Source of the DNA: UBA964 sp037444685
GTDB lineage: Bacteria; Pseudomonadota; Gammaproteobacteria; Steroidobacterales; Steroidobacteraceae
Reading direction: 5' to 3'
NCBI GenBank assembly: GCA_037444685.1
Contig: JBBILX010000011.1
Span: 62,001-126,000, forward strand
Length of the DNA stretch: 64,000 nucleotides
Shown here: in pieces, positions 26,136 to 39,389 of the stretch
Numbering within the stretch: position 1 is the stretch's first letter
Layout: every line of letters begins with the position of its first letter
The notes under the pieces: model-generated
Told to the model about the DNA's origin: nothing
Databases searched by the model: none
Seen by the model: only the letters and a program-made list of their open reading frames with translations
Program-made: the position numbers and the translations under genes

Positions 26136-27044
26136 ATGGAGCTCGAACGTCTTGCTGCCCTGCTGCGATCGCTTGCCGAGCCGACGCGCCTGCGGCTGCT
26201 CGCCCTTTGCGCGTCCGGCCCGGCTTCTGTCTCGGCGCTGGCGGCCGCGCTCCGCGAGCCCGAACCAGCGGTCTCGCGGCATCTGAAGTCGCTGGCCGAG
26301 GTGGGGTTGTTGCGTCGGGCTCGCCGTGGTCAGCGCGTCGAGTATTCGGCCGTGGAGCGCGGCGCAGCGGCCGCGCTCGCCGCCGAGGTCCTCAGGCAGC
26401 TGCCGCCCGACGACCCCCGGCTCGAGCAGGCGCGGCGCAGCCTGTCGGCGACCCCCGGCAGCGCACCGCGCACCCGATCGGCGGGGGCGTCATGGCAGTC
26501 CGATGCGCGGCTCGGTGCCGCACTCGTTGCCCTGCTGCCGGAATGTGCTCGAGGCGGCAGTGTCGCGCTGGTCGGTGGCGAACCTCCCGCCGAGCTGCTG
26601 CGGGCGATCGCGTTGCGGCATACGCGGCTGATCCTCGCCGCCGATACCGTCGCGGCGCGAACGAGACTGCGCCGCCAGCTCGCGGAGGCCGGCATTGCCG
26701 GTGAGGTGCTGTTGACCGGCGACGCGCACACCGCCCTGCTCGCCGCGCCTCCCGCACTCTGCTGTGTCGATCTGCGCGACTGCCAAAGCTGGACCATGAG
26801 CGAGGCGCGGCTGCGCTGGCTGCAGCGCCTGCACGGCGGCGACGCGATCGTCTTGCTGGTGCTCGATTACGAACTTGCCGAGAGCGTCACCGCGGCGGGC
26901 CGTGCGCCGCTCAACGAACTGCGTACGCGGCTGCAGGCGATCGGTCTAGACGCGCTGCGGATCCATCCGGTCGAAGCCGATGGCCGGCATCGACTGTTCG
27001 TTCACTGTGCTGCGCTCCGGCTCGATCGGTTGCGCGCGGCCTGA
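26136..27044 (+). CDS. ArsR-type regulator fused to a methyltransferase-like domain, probable methionine-cycle regulator
   Basis: A 302-residue protein. Residues about 1-80 form a winged helix of the ArsR/SmtB type (LRSLAEPTRLRLLALC, then the recognition region EPAVSRHLKSLAEVGLLRR and the wing GQRVEYSAV). No metal-binding Cys motif is seen in the helix. Residues about 120-295 resemble a class I SAM-dependent methyltransferase fold, but the glycine motif is degenerate (VALVGGEPPAELL), so it is more likely a sensor for SAM or SAH than an enzyme (inference). It is 16 bp upstream of metF-metH and reads in the same direction. ArsR-family regulators of the methionine cycle (SahR) are known; this would be a relative. 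Confidence 0.8.
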   Translation: MELERLAALLRSLAEPTRLRLLALCASGPASVSALAAALREPEPAVSRHLKSLAEVGLLRRARRGQRVEYSAVERGAAAALAAEVLRQLPPDDPRLEQARRSLSATPGSAPRTRSAGASWQSDARLGAALVALLPECARGGSVALVGGEPPAELLRAIALRHTRLILAADTVAARTRLRRQLAEAGIAGEVLLTGDAHTALLAAPPALCCVDLRDCQSWTMSEARLRWLQRLHGGDAIVLLVLDYELAESVTAAGRAPLNELRTRLQAIGLDALRIHPVEADGRHRLFVHCAALRLDRLRAA

Positions 27045-27060
27045 ATCCTCGGAGAGTCTG

Positions 27061-27947
27061 ATGACCGCGCCGATCCAGGTCTCGTTCGAATTCTTCCCGC
27101 CCGGCGACGCCGCCATGGAGGCGACACTGTGGGCGTCGGTGCAGCGGCTCGCCCCGCTCGGGCCGCGCTTCGTCTCGGTGACCTACGGAGCCGACGGCTC
27201 GACGCGCGAACGGACGCACAACGTGATCACGCGAATCCAGCGCGAGACGGCGCTGACCGGCGCGCCGCACCTGACCTGCGTCGGCGCCTCTCGCGAGGAG
27301 GTGCTCGAGATCGCACGCCGTTACTGGGAGCAGGGCATCCGTCACATCGTTGCGCTGCGCGGCGACCCGCCGCAGGGCTCTTCGCGCTACGTGCCGCACC
27401 CGCAAGGGTTCGCCTTCGGTGCCGACCTCGTCGCCGGGCTGCGGCGTGTCGCCGACTTCGACATTTCCGTCGCGGCCTACCCGGAAATCCACCCGGAGGC
27501 ACCCTCGCCGCAGGCCGACCTCGACAATCTCAGGCGCAAGGTCGACGCGGGCGCTTCGCGTGCGATCACGCAGTTCTTCTTCGATACAGACGTCTACCTG
27601 CGATTTCGGGATCGCTGCGCCGCAGCCGGTATCGGCGTCAGCATCGTGCCGGGGATCCTGCCGATCACGCGCTTCCCGCAGGTCACGCGCTTCGCGGCGC
27701 GCTGTGGCGCGCGCATTCCGGACTGGCTCGCCGACCGATTCGCGGACCTCGACGACGATCCGGAGACCCGGCGTCTGATCGCGGCGAGTGTGGCAATCGA
27801 ACAGGTCGAACGATTGCGTCGGCACGGAGTCGCCGAGTTTCACTTCTACACGCTGAACCGCGCCGAGCTGACCTACGCCATCTGCCACGCGCTCGGTCTG
27901 CGGCCGAGCCCGAAGGCGGCGGCGTCGGTGGTGGCCGGAGCGGCGCC

Positions 27948-27951
<4 letters not shown>
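27061..27951 (+). CDS. metF: 5,10-methylenetetrahydrofolate reductase MetF
   Basis: FAD enzyme that makes 5-methyl-THF, the methyl donor for MetH. It has 296 residues, the standard bacterial length. It shows SFEFFPPGD at the N-terminus with the catalytic Glu, FVSVTYGADGSTRERT, the ALRGDPP loop and ITQFFFD. The start has a GGAGAG Shine-Dalgarno. The stop overlaps the metH start as ATGA, so the two enzymes of the methyl-transfer pathway are translationally coupled. Confidence 0.96.
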
Positions 27952-31805
<3,854 letters not shown>

Positions 31806-31808
31806 TCG

Positions 31809-32558
31809 CTATCTCGGGGCGCCGCCCTGCGGCGGAGCGGTGGGCCGCTCGAGTTGCTCGAGGTAGGCCGTGCCGCCCAACGCCCGCATCTGCGCCTCGA
31901 CGAAGGCGGCGCGGCGCCGCACGTAGTGCGAGGGGCGCGCGAGGCTGAACCGGACCGGATTCGGCAGCACGGCCGCCATCAGCGCGGCCTGCGAGCGTGA
32001 CAGCCTCGCGGCCGGCCGGCCGAAGTAGGTGCGTGCGGCAGCCTCCGCGCCGTAGACGCGCGGCCCGAACTCCGCGACGTTGAGGTAGATCTCGAGGATC
32101 CGCTGCTTGCTCCAGGTCGCCTCGATGAGAACGGTGAACCACGCCTCGAGGCCCTTGCGGAAGTAACTGCGCCCCCTCCAAAGGAACAGGTTCTTCGCGA
32201 CCTGCTGCGTAATCGTGCTCGCGCCACGCACGCGCTTCGAACGGGCATTGTCGCGGATGGCTGCGCGGATCGACTGCAGATCGAAGCCCGAGTGGAACGG
32301 AAACAGCTGGTCCTCTGCGGCGATGACGGCGAGCGCCACGTGCGGCGAGATCGCGTCGAGGTCGCGCCAGTCGTGGCGGTTCGACGCGCGCCAGTCGCCG
32401 TCGAGCGCCGCGTCGAGCCGCGCGCCGATCATGAACGCGCTGGTCCAGGGGTCGATCCAGCGCAGCGCGATCACTGGCAGCGCCGTCACGGCCACGAAGG
32501 CGAGCAGAGCGAGCGCGAGCGCGCGGGCGATGCGGCCGCGCGCTCGCGACAGCCGCAT
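31809..32558 (-). CDS. mtgA: Monofunctional biosynthetic peptidoglycan transglycosylase MtgA
   Basis: Inner-membrane GT51 glycosyltransferase that polymerises lipid II. It has 249 residues: one N-terminal transmembrane segment (about 14-33), then the GT51 domain. The catalytic Glu is in AVIAAEDQLFPFHSGFD, with GASTITQQVAKNLFLW and the second Glu region ILEIYLNVAEFG. The internal ATG was chosen because upstream residues overlap ppiB noise. Its stop lies 3 bp from the metH stop, so the genes converge tightly. Confidence 0.95.
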   Translation of the reverse strand: MRLSRARGRIARALALALLAFVAVTALPVIALRWIDPWTSAFMIGARLDAALDGDWRASNRHDWRDLDAISPHVALAVIAAEDQLFPFHSGFDLQSIRAAIRDNARSKRVRGASTITQQVAKNLFLWRGRSYFRKGLEAWFTVLIEATWSKQRILEIYLNVAEFGPRVYGAEAAARTYFGRPAARLSRSQAALMAAVLPNPVRFSLARPSHYVRRRAAFVEAQMRALGGTAYLEQLERPTAPPQGGAPR

Positions 32559-32590
32559 CGAGAGGGAACCGCCCGAGGACGCGCTGCGGA

Positions 32591-33079
32591 TCAGGCGTCG
32601 ATCCGGCGCACGCTCTGAATGACGACCGGATCGCGCGGGCAATCGTCGTAGCCACGAACGCGGCCGGTACGCACGGCGGCAATCCTGTCGATCGTGTCCA
32701 TGCCGTCGGTGACTCGGCCGAATACCGCGTAGCCGTGCTGGCCGGGCCGATGGTCGAGGAAATCGTTGTCGCTGAGATTCACGAAGAACTGGCAGGTCGC
32801 GCTGTGGATGTCATGGGTGCGTGCCATCGAGAGCGTGCCACGCAGGTTCTCGAGGCCGTTGTGGGCCTCATTCCTGATCGGCGGACGGGTCTGCTTCGGT
32901 TCGAGCGCGGCGTCCAGTCCACCTCCCTGGATGACGAAACCGGGGACGACGCGGTGGAACACCGTGCCATCGAAGTGCCCGTCGTCCACGTACTGGAGGA
33001 AATTCGCGACGGTGATCGGTGCTTCCTTCTCGAACAGTTCGACGGTGAAGCTGCCGAGCGAGGTCTCGAATCGGATCAT
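32591..33079 (-). CDS. ppiB: Cyclophilin-type peptidyl-prolyl isomerase B
   Basis: Cytoplasmic prolyl isomerase. It has 162 residues with no signal peptide. Cyclophilin signatures are VANFLQYVDDGHFDGTVFHRV, FVIQGGGLD and the active-site strand SATCQFFVNLSDNDFLD. It lies between prmC and mtgA on the same strand with short gaps, so it is probably co-transcribed with prmC. Confidence 0.95.
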   Translation of the reverse strand: MIRFETSLGSFTVELFEKEAPITVANFLQYVDDGHFDGTVFHRVVPGFVIQGGGLDAALEPKQTRPPIRNEAHNGLENLRGTLSMARTHDIHSATCQFFVNLSDNDFLDHRPGQHGYAVFGRVTDGMDTIDRIAAVRTGRVRGYDDCPRDPVVIQSVRRIDA

Positions 33080-33092
33080 CTGACGGTGTCCT

Positions 33093-33977
33093 CTAGCGAT
33101 GGAGCCGGCCGGCAGGTTCGCCGGGCCACCGACCTTCCGTCACGCGCTCGTGCCCGGCCAGGTCTCGATGCGAGCCTACGTGAGCGTAGCCTCGTGCCTC
33201 AAGCAGGGCGCGCACCGCGGTCCCCTGGTCGGCGCCGTGCTCGAGCAGCAGCCAGCCGCCCGTGGCGAGATGCGCGGGCGCCTGCAGCGCGATCGCGCGC
33301 AGCGCCGCCAGAGCGTTCGGACCCGGCGTCAACGCAAGATACGGCTCGTGACGCAGCGCGGGGTGGTTCAAGGCGGCGTCCCCAGCGGCGACGTAGGGTG
33401 GGTTGGCGACCACGAGCTCGAACCGTTCGCCGCCGACGGGCTCGAACCAGGAGCCCTTGAGCAGTCGCACGCGAGTGAGCCCGAGGCGTTGTGCATTGCC
33501 CCGTGCCACCGAGAGCGCCGCGGCCGAGACGTCGACGCCCGTGACCTGCCATGTCGGCCGTTCGCTCGCGATGGCGAGCGCGATCGCACCCGAGCCCGTG
33601 CCAAGATCGAGTACGCGGCAGGCTCCGCTGCCGTGCGCCAGAGCAGCGCCGTGCTGCAGTGCCCGCTCGACCAGCAGTTCGCTCTCGGGCCTCGGCACGA
33701 GTACGGCGGGCGTGATCTCGAGTTCGAGGGTCCAGAAGCCGCGCCGCCCGACAATGTAAGCCAGCGGCTCGCCCGCACGGCGCCGACGCAGCGCCTGCTC
33801 GCAGCGCTGCCAGGTCGCCTCGTCGAGCGAATCGTCGGCATGCGCGAACAGCGCTGCGCGCGGCAGACCCGTGACCGCGCAGACGAGCGCCTGCGCCTCC
33901 CGCAGCGGTTCCTCGACCGTCCCCTGCAGGCCCTGTTTCGCAGCGTCGAGCAGTGCGGCGATCGTCATCGGCTTCAT
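33093..33977 (-). CDS. prmC: Release-factor glutamine methyltransferase PrmC
   Basis: Methylates the Gln of the GGQ motif of release factors RF1 and RF2. It has 294 residues: an N-terminal helical domain, then a SAM-binding domain with RVLDLGTGSGAIALA and the catalytic NPPY in VVANPPYVAAGD. Normally prmC follows prfA; here the two genes are about 8 kb apart, separated by the MoxR cluster. The start codon is preceded at 6 nt by CATAAT and has no Shine-Dalgarno, suggesting a leaderless message (inference). Confidence 0.95.
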   Translation of the reverse strand: MKPMTIAALLDAAKQGLQGTVEEPLREAQALVCAVTGLPRAALFAHADDSLDEATWQRCEQALRRRRAGEPLAYIVGRRGFWTLELEITPAVLVPRPESELLVERALQHGAALAHGSGACRVLDLGTGSGAIALAIASERPTWQVTGVDVSAAALSVARGNAQRLGLTRVRLLKGSWFEPVGGERFELVVANPPYVAAGDAALNHPALRHEPYLALTPGPNALAALRAIALQAPAHLATGGWLLLEHGADQGTAVRALLEARGYAHVGSHRDLAGHERVTEGRWPGEPAGRLHR

Positions 33978-34029
33978 CGCCACATTATGATGCTGCCGTG
34001 CCAGCGAAACGCTCTGGTACATTGCCAGA
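33978..34029. promoter_or_regulatory. Divergent prmC / membrane-protein promoters
   Basis: A 52-bp gap between divergent starts. On the minus strand CATAAT (33989-33984) stands 6 nt before the prmC ATG. On the plus strand TACATT (34018-34023) stands 6 nt before the ATG of the next gene. The equal spacing on both sides and the lack of Shine-Dalgarno sequences suggest two promoters producing messages that begin at or near the start codon. Confidence 0.45.
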
Positions 34030-34866
34030 ATGACGACGCTGCTGCCCTTGAGCCGCCCGCTGCGCACCGCGGAACTGCTCGATCTCGTGTTCCGCCTGTT
34101 CCGCTCGACGCTTGTGCGCTGTCTGGTCATCGCGCTCGCGGCGGTCGTGGTCGGACAGATTCCGGCGGCTTTCGACCTCGCCCGCGGCACGCTGCTGCGG
34201 CCACCGCTCGCGAAGGGGGCGGCGTGGTGGAGCGTGTTCATCGCCAGCACGCTCGTCAACGTTCTGCTGTCGGTGGCGTTGCTCTGGCGGCAGTGGCAGC
34301 TCGCTCAGGGTCGCATCGCGCCTCTCGCCTCGGACCTTCGGGTGGCCCTGCGTCGGTGGCCCGGCGTTCTGGCCACCACGCTGCTCGCGCTGCTGCTGGT
34401 TGCGCTGCCGGTCGTGGCCGCCGCCGTCGTGTGGGTGACCCTCGGCTGGAGCGCGCGGCTCGCGCTGATCGCCGTACTGCTGGTCGTGCTCGGCTGGCTG
34501 CTGGTGCCTGTTGCCCTCGTGGTGCAGGTGCAGGTGCTCGAGGGACGCGGTCCGGTCGCCGCTCTGCGGCGCACATTCACACTGGTGCGCGGCAACTGGT
34601 GGCGCACGACACTGTCCCTGACAGTCGGCGGCATCGTCGTGCTCGTTTTCTATTCGGTCGGCGGGCTCATCGGTCTGCTGATCGCGCAGCTGCTCGGCGG
34701 CGCCGACCTCGCGGTTTTCTCGCTCGCCACGACCGTCGTCACGGCGCTGCTCGGCGGCCTCTTCATGCCGTTCTACACCGCTCTCACGCTCGTGATCGTG
34801 CTCGAACTGCAGCTGCGACGCGACGGCGTCGACCTCGGCGCGCGGGTCGACGCGCTGGCCGGGTGA
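34030..34866 (+). CDS. Multi-pass membrane protein, function unknown
   Basis: A 278-residue protein with about six hydrophobic segments, the N-terminal ~15 residues being cytoplasmic (RPLRTAELLDLVFRLFRS). The pattern resembles the membrane domain found in glycerophosphodiester phosphodiesterases and related DUF-type integral proteins, with a conserved-looking loop VAALRRTFTLVRGNWWRTT. It is not recognised as an enzyme. It is the first gene of a plus-strand set with DUF4129-like, DUF4350, MoxR and DUF58 genes, separated by 7 bp or overlapping, so it probably belongs to the same membrane complex. Confidence 0.85.
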   Translation: MTTLLPLSRPLRTAELLDLVFRLFRSTLVRCLVIALAAVVVGQIPAAFDLARGTLLRPPLAKGAAWWSVFIASTLVNVLLSVALLWRQWQLAQGRIAPLASDLRVALRRWPGVLATTLLALLLVALPVVAAAVVWVTLGWSARLALIAVLLVVLGWLLVPVALVVQVQVLEGRGPVAALRRTFTLVRGNWWRTTLSLTVGGIVVLVFYSVGGLIGLLIAQLLGGADLAVFSLATTVVTALLGGLFMPFYTALTLVIVLELQLRRDGVDLGARVDALAG

Positions 34867-34873
34867 GGCGGCC

Positions 34874-35833
34874 ATGCGGCGGCGCGCGACAGCCTGGGCC
34901 CTCGCGGCCGCGCACGGCGCGCTAGTGCTTGGCAACCCGCTCGGCGTGGCCGCAGCGCCGCGCCCGGCCGCCGAACCGGCGAGCCCCGCGCTGCTCGAAG
35001 CCTGTGCGGCACGCCTCGACGGCGAGCGTGACATCGGCCTCGCGCGCGTGCTCGCGGTCTGTCCGGAGATCGAGCGTGCGTTCGCCGACCGCAGGGTGCA
35101 GGCCTGGCTACCCGGCGGCTGGCGCAGCCACGGCGAGGATTTCTCGGCGGGCAGCCTGCGCGAGCTGGCGACGCTGCTGCGCGAGGCGGAGGTCGCGCCG
35201 GCGGGCCGAGCACCCGATCCGGCGCTGCTTGCGCGGATCCTCGCCGAGCACTCCGAGCGGGCTGGTGACGACACGGGCCCGTGGCGCCGCTTCCTGCGCT
35301 GGCTCCGCTCGATCGCGAGTCGCGCGAGGGCCGATACGGCGGACGCGCCGCTCGACGACTGGTTGCAGTCGGGCAGTCGCGCAGAGAGTTTCTGGACCGT
35401 GAGCGGCTACGTCGCGTTCGTGGTCGCACTGGCGTTCGTGGCCTTAATCGCGCTTGGCGAGCTTCGGGCACGGGGCCGCGTCGGGCGCCGAGCGGGGGCG
35501 CACGGGGGACCGACCGCCGCCGCGGCAGCACCGGCAGCCACGGCAGCCGACCTCGCGTCCGTCCCGCTCGCCGAACGGCCGGGCCTCCTGCTGCGACGGA
35601 TCGTCGCGGCGCTCGTCGCGCGACCGGAGCTGGCGCGCGGCGAAGCTTGCACCGTCGGCGAACTGCTGGCCGCGCGACCCTTCGCCGACGCTGAGCGTGC
35701 GGCGCAGCTGGTGCTGCTCGCGCGGGTCGCCGAAGCAGTGCGATTCTCGCCCGAGTTGCCGGATGCGGCGACGCTGCGCGCGGCGACGGTCGCCGGTGAA
35801 TCGCTGTGCCGTGGGCTTGAATCGGCGCCATGA
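34874..35833 (+). CDS. DUF4129-like membrane protein
   Basis: A 319-residue protein with an N-terminal signal or anchor (about 8-27). A helical Arg/Ala-rich extracytoplasmic region follows, then one transmembrane segment (about 178-195, VSGYVAFVVALAFVALIALGE), and a C-terminal cytoplasmic domain typical of DUF4129 (LAERPGLLLRRIVAALV ... CTVGELLAARPFAD). The function is unknown; such proteins accompany MoxR ATPases and DUF58 proteins. The 3' end overlaps the DUF4350 gene by 4 bp. Confidence 0.75.
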   Translation: MRRRATAWALAAAHGALVLGNPLGVAAAPRPAAEPASPALLEACAARLDGERDIGLARVLAVCPEIERAFADRRVQAWLPGGWRSHGEDFSAGSLRELATLLREAEVAPAGRAPDPALLARILAEHSERAGDDTGPWRRFLRWLRSIASRARADTADAPLDDWLQSGSRAESFWTVSGYVAFVVALAFVALIALGELRARGRVGRRAGAHGGPTAAAAAPAATAADLASVPLAERPGLLLRRIVAALVARPELARGEACTVGELLAARPFADAERAAQLVLLARVAEAVRFSPELPDAATLRAATVAGESLCRGLESAP

Positions 35834-37092
35834 GGGAGCGCGCCACCACTCTCGCATTGGCGGTGGCGGCCTTCGCCGCCTTTCTGGTCATGTTCCGCGG
35901 CGGCGCGCCGAACCCGACGGGACAGCCGTCGCCGCGGCCGACGTCGGTCGAGCGTGCTGGCAGCGGCCTGTCCGTGCTCAGCGAATGGCTGCGACGCGAC
36001 GGCAGACCGGTCGTCTCATGGCGCGAATCCTACGAGCGGCTCGCCGATGCGGCGCCTGCCGGCACCGGCAACCTGCTCATCGTGGCCCTGCCCGGGCGCG
36101 TCGCCGTCGAGACGCACGAGCTGCCGGCGCTCGATCGCTGGGTGCGGGCCGGCAATACGCTACTCGTGCTCGCGGCGCTCGCCGACGCACCGGAGTGGGC
36201 CGCCGGCGAGGCGCCGGGCTTCGACCTCGAGGCGTTGACCGGACTCGATTTCTCGCGCGGCGACGCGGATCCGGACACGGCAACGGCCGGCGATCGGCGG
36301 CGCGCACCGCGGATGCTTGCCGCGCCGCGGCGGCACGTCGCGCAGCCAAGCGGCGCGCATCCGCTGCTCGCGGGTGTAGGCAGCCTTCAGGCCCGCTCGG
36401 CTGCCGAGCCGGAGCGATGGCGGCTGCGCCTTCCGTTCGAGACCTTCGCGCTGGAACTCGCGCGCGAGACGCCGTCAGGCCAGGGTGTGCTGTGGCTGCG
36501 ACGGCTCGGCGCCGGCCACATCGTCGTCAGCGGCTACGGCTCGCTGTTCTCCAACGCGCTGCTCCGCGAGGGTGACAACGCGAGGCTGCTCGCCAACCTC
36601 GTCGCGGCCTCGCTCGGGCCAGGTGGCGCGGTCCTGGTCGACGATGGCCGGCAAGGACTCTCCGCGACTTACGATCCGCAGCAGTTCTATGCCGATTCGC
36701 GTCTGCACTGGAGCATCGCGATCGTGATCGCCGTCTGGCTCTGCTGGGCGCTGGCGGGCACACGGCTACGGGTACCGCCGGCAGCGACGCGTCCGCCAGG
36801 CCCCGACACGCTGCAGCTGCTGCGCCGCACGGCGTCGTTCATGGAGCGCGTGACGCCGCCCGCGGCGGCCGCCACGCAGCTCGTCGCCGCGTTTTCACGC
36901 CGCCTCGCGCGGCGCCACCGACTGCCTGCGACGACGCAGCCACCGTGGGAGTGGCTCGAGGCGAGGCTCGGCGCCGGGTCCGCGGACCTGCTCGAGCTGC
37001 GCCGCCGCTGTGCCGAGGTCGCGAGCGGGCGGGCCGTCAAGCTTTCGCTGCTGCACAATCTCCTGCTACGGCTCGAGTCTCGACTGTCATGA
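35830..37092 (+). CDS. DUF4350 membrane protein
   Basis: A 420-residue protein: an N-terminal transmembrane helix (about 7-22), then a large DUF4350 domain with a GATase1/Rossmann-like appearance (GNLLIVALPGR, LDRWVRAGNTLLVLAA, GHIVVSGYGSLFSNA). A second transmembrane helix (about 296-313) and a cytoplasmic helical tail follow. Its biochemical role is unknown. The N-terminal motif GLSVLSEWLRRDGRPV is characteristic of the family. It overlaps both neighbours by 4 bp, indicating coupled synthesis with the DUF4129-like protein and MoxR. Confidence 0.82.
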   Translation: MRERATTLALAVAAFAAFLVMFRGGAPNPTGQPSPRPTSVERAGSGLSVLSEWLRRDGRPVVSWRESYERLADAAPAGTGNLLIVALPGRVAVETHELPALDRWVRAGNTLLVLAALADAPEWAAGEAPGFDLEALTGLDFSRGDADPDTATAGDRRRAPRMLAAPRRHVAQPSGAHPLLAGVGSLQARSAAEPERWRLRLPFETFALELARETPSGQGVLWLRRLGAGHIVVSGYGSLFSNALLREGDNARLLANLVAASLGPGGAVLVDDGRQGLSATYDPQQFYADSRLHWSIAIVIAVWLCWALAGTRLRVPPAATRPPGPDTLQLLRRTASFMERVTPPAAAATQLVAAFSRRLARRHRLPATTQPPWEWLEARLGAGSADLLELRRRCAEVASGRAVKLSLLHNLLLRLESRLS

Positions 37093-38039
37093 ATGAAATA
37101 CTGCCTCGGTTCGAATCCGGCCTGCAGCGCGAGATCGGCCGCTGGGTGATCGGTGCGGCGCCCGCGGTGCAGGCGCTGGCGATCGCGCTGATCGCGCGCG
37201 GCCACGTGCTGATCGAAGGGCCGCCGGGCGTCGGCAAGACGCTGCTGGCCCGGGCGCTCGCGCGGGCGACCGGCGGCGCGTTCCAGCGAATCCAGGGCAC
37301 GGCCGACCTGATGCCAGCCGACATTCTCGGCGCGCACGTGTTCGACGCGCAGCGCACGGAGTTCGTGTTCCGGCCGGGTCCGCTGTTCGCCGATGTCGTG
37401 CTCGTCGACGAGATCAATCGCGCTGGGCCGCGCACGCAGTCCGCACTGCTCGAAGCGATGGCGGAACGGCAGGTCACGCTCGAGCGCGAGTCGTTCGCCT
37501 TGCCCGAGGAATTCCTCGTGATCGCGACCCAGAATCCGCTCGACTTCGAGGGCACCTACCCGCTCCCCGAGTCGCAGCTCGACCGCTTCATGCTGCGGAT
37601 CGAGATGGATTACGCGCCGCGCGAGGCCGAACTCGAGGTGCTGCAGCGCCATGGCGCCGGATTCGATTCCGGCCCTCCCGCCGCCGGGGACATCGTGCCG
37701 CTCGAACGCGCGGCGCTGCAGCAGGCGCGCGCCGCAGCGTCAGCGGTCCACGTCGCCGACGCGCTGGCCAGTTACGTGCTCGATCTGGCGCGCGCCTCGC
37801 GCGAGCATCCACGGCTCGCGCTCGGTCTGTCGACGCGCGGCGCCCTCGCCCTGCTGCGCGCCGCCCGTGTCGCGGCCGGTCTGCGTGGCGCCGACCACGC
37901 CACCCCCGACGACGTCAAGCGGCTTGCCCCCGCGGTGGTCGTCCATCGTCTGGTGGTCAGTCCCGAGTCGCGCGTCGAGGGCATCGACGCCGCGGCGGTG
38001 CTCGCCGAACTGCTCGAGCGCACGCCCGTGCCGCGCTGA
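37089..38039 (+). CDS. MoxR-family AAA+ ATPase
   Basis: A cytoplasmic AAA+ ATPase of 316 residues. Walker A is GPPGVGKT at 44-51, Walker B VVLVDE at 103-108 and sensor 1 IATQNP at 145-150; the DFEGTYPLPESQLDRFM segment is the MoxR hallmark. MoxR ATPases are thought to act as chaperones or activators for VWA-domain partners. The DUF58 gene 6 bp downstream encodes the usual partner. The start is the ATG overlapping the DUF4350 stop. Confidence 0.93.
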   Translation: MNEILPRFESGLQREIGRWVIGAAPAVQALAIALIARGHVLIEGPPGVGKTLLARALARATGGAFQRIQGTADLMPADILGAHVFDAQRTEFVFRPGPLFADVVLVDEINRAGPRTQSALLEAMAERQVTLERESFALPEEFLVIATQNPLDFEGTYPLPESQLDRFMLRIEMDYAPREAELEVLQRHGAGFDSGPPAAGDIVPLERAALQQARAAASAVHVADALASYVLDLARASREHPRLALGLSTRGALALLRAARVAAGLRGADHATPDDVKRLAPAVVVHRLVVSPESRVEGIDAAAVLAELLERTPVPR

Positions 38040-38045
38040 AGGTCC

Positions 38046-39344
38046 ATGCACCTGACCGCCCGCAGCCTCGTGCTCGTGGCACTCTCGGCGCTGCTCGCGA
38101 TCGCCGCGTTGTGGTCCGGTGCGACGGCGCTGCGCGGACTCTGGGCCGCGCCACTGATGCTGCTCGCCTTGGGCCTGACGTTCGAGAGCCACTGGCAGGC
38201 GCGGCTCGTCGTCGCGGCGTCGGCGCTGTGGCCGCGGCGTTTCTATCTGGGCCGCGCCACCACGGTCGTGCTGAGGCTGTATCACGATGCGGCCGTGGCA
38301 GTGCGCCTCGAACTCGCGGTGTGCGTCCCCAATGGCATGCTCGCCGAGCCGGCGATCCGGAGCCTGACGCTGTCGCCGGGGCAGCCGACCGGGCTGGCGG
38401 TGCCGCTGACGCCGGTCGCGCTCGGCGAGATTCGCTGGCCGTCGCTACCGGCGCGGCTCCGCGGCATTCTCGGCCTGGCGACATGGTCGCGCGAGCTGGT
38501 CGTCGAAGGCGCAGGTTCCGTGCTGCCAGACCTGCGGGTCCACCTGCGGAGCGAACTCCCTGGCTGGCGGGCCGGGCTACGGGCGCGGCGCGAAGCGGGC
38601 AGCGGCAGCGACCTCAAGCAGCTGCGCGACTACCGTCCGGGCGATCCGCCGTCGCGTGTCGCGTGGCGGTCGAGCGCCCGTCATGGGGAGCTGCTGGTGC
38701 GCGAGTTCACGGACGCGCAGCAGCTCGATCTGCTGCTGGTCGTCGATGCCGGCCTTCGGTCGCGGGCGCGTGCCGGTGCCCTCGATCGACTCGGCGTGGC
38801 GATCAACGTCGCGGCCGGCTTCGCCGAGTCGGCGGTCGCCCGCGACGATCGTGTCGGGCTGCTGATCTACGCCGATCGCCCGCTCGCCTTCGCGGCGCCG
38901 GCGCGTGGCACAGCGGCGCTGCTGCGCGTCCGTGCGCTGCTCGGTGCCGCACGTGCGGCGACAGTCGAGTCGGAACCGATCGCGGCGGCCCTGCGGGCAC
39001 GCCGTTTGCTGCGCCACCGTGGCCTGGTCGTCTGGCTCACCGAGGTCGACGACGCGGCGGCCGTCGACGACCTGGGCGGGGTGCTGCAGGTGCTGACGCC
39101 GCCGCATCTCGTGGTGTTCGCCGGCGCGCGCAGTGACGCGGCGAGTGCGCTGGCGCTTACACCGGCCCGCGACGACCACGACGCCTGGCTCGCCCTCGCG
39201 GCTGCCGAAAGCGAGGAGCGTCTGGTCGCAGGTCTGCAGCGGCTGCGACGCCGCGGCGCACCGGTGGTTGCCGCGCCAGCGGAGCGGCTCGAACCTGCCG
39301 TGCTGGCGACCTACTCGCGACTGCGCGCCCAGCGGCGCATCTAA
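38046..39344 (+). CDS. DUF58 (VWA-like) membrane protein
   Basis: A 432-residue protein with two N-terminal transmembrane helices (about 5-45), an Ig-like extracytoplasmic or linker region, and the DUF58 motif DLKQLRDYRPGDPPSRVAWR around residues 190-210. A VWA-like domain follows (LLLVVDAGLRS ... DDRVGLLIYADRP). It is the predicted client or partner of the MoxR ATPase encoded just upstream. A GAAGG precedes the ATG. Function of the pair in this organism is not known; envelope stress and surface assembly have been proposed for homologues. Confidence 0.9.
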   Translation: MHLTARSLVLVALSALLAIAALWSGATALRGLWAAPLMLLALGLTFESHWQARLVVAASALWPRRFYLGRATTVVLRLYHDAAVAVRLELAVCVPNGMLAEPAIRSLTLSPGQPTGLAVPLTPVALGEIRWPSLPARLRGILGLATWSRELVVEGAGSVLPDLRVHLRSELPGWRAGLRARREAGSGSDLKQLRDYRPGDPPSRVAWRSSARHGELLVREFTDAQQLDLLLVVDAGLRSRARAGALDRLGVAINVAAGFAESAVARDDRVGLLIYADRPLAFAAPARGTAALLRVRALLGAARAATVESEPIAAALRARRLLRHRGLVVWLTEVDDAAAVDDLGGVLQVLTPPHLVVFAGARSDAASALALTPARDDHDAWLALAAAESEERLVAGLQRLRRRGAPVVAAPAERLEPAVLATYSRLRAQRRI

Positions 39345-39352
39345 GGCGCTCC

Positions 39353-39385
39353 CCGGCCGGTTCCGCGACCGCGCCGGTCGGCCGG
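39353..39385. terminator. Possible bidirectional terminator hairpin
   Basis: Inverted repeat with 7-bp arms CCGGCCG (39353-39359) and CGGCCGG (39379-39385) in the 45-bp gap between the convergent DUF58 and nitroreductase genes. There is no T-tract on either side, so intrinsic termination is uncertain. Confidence 0.3.
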
Positions 39386-39389
39386 TGCT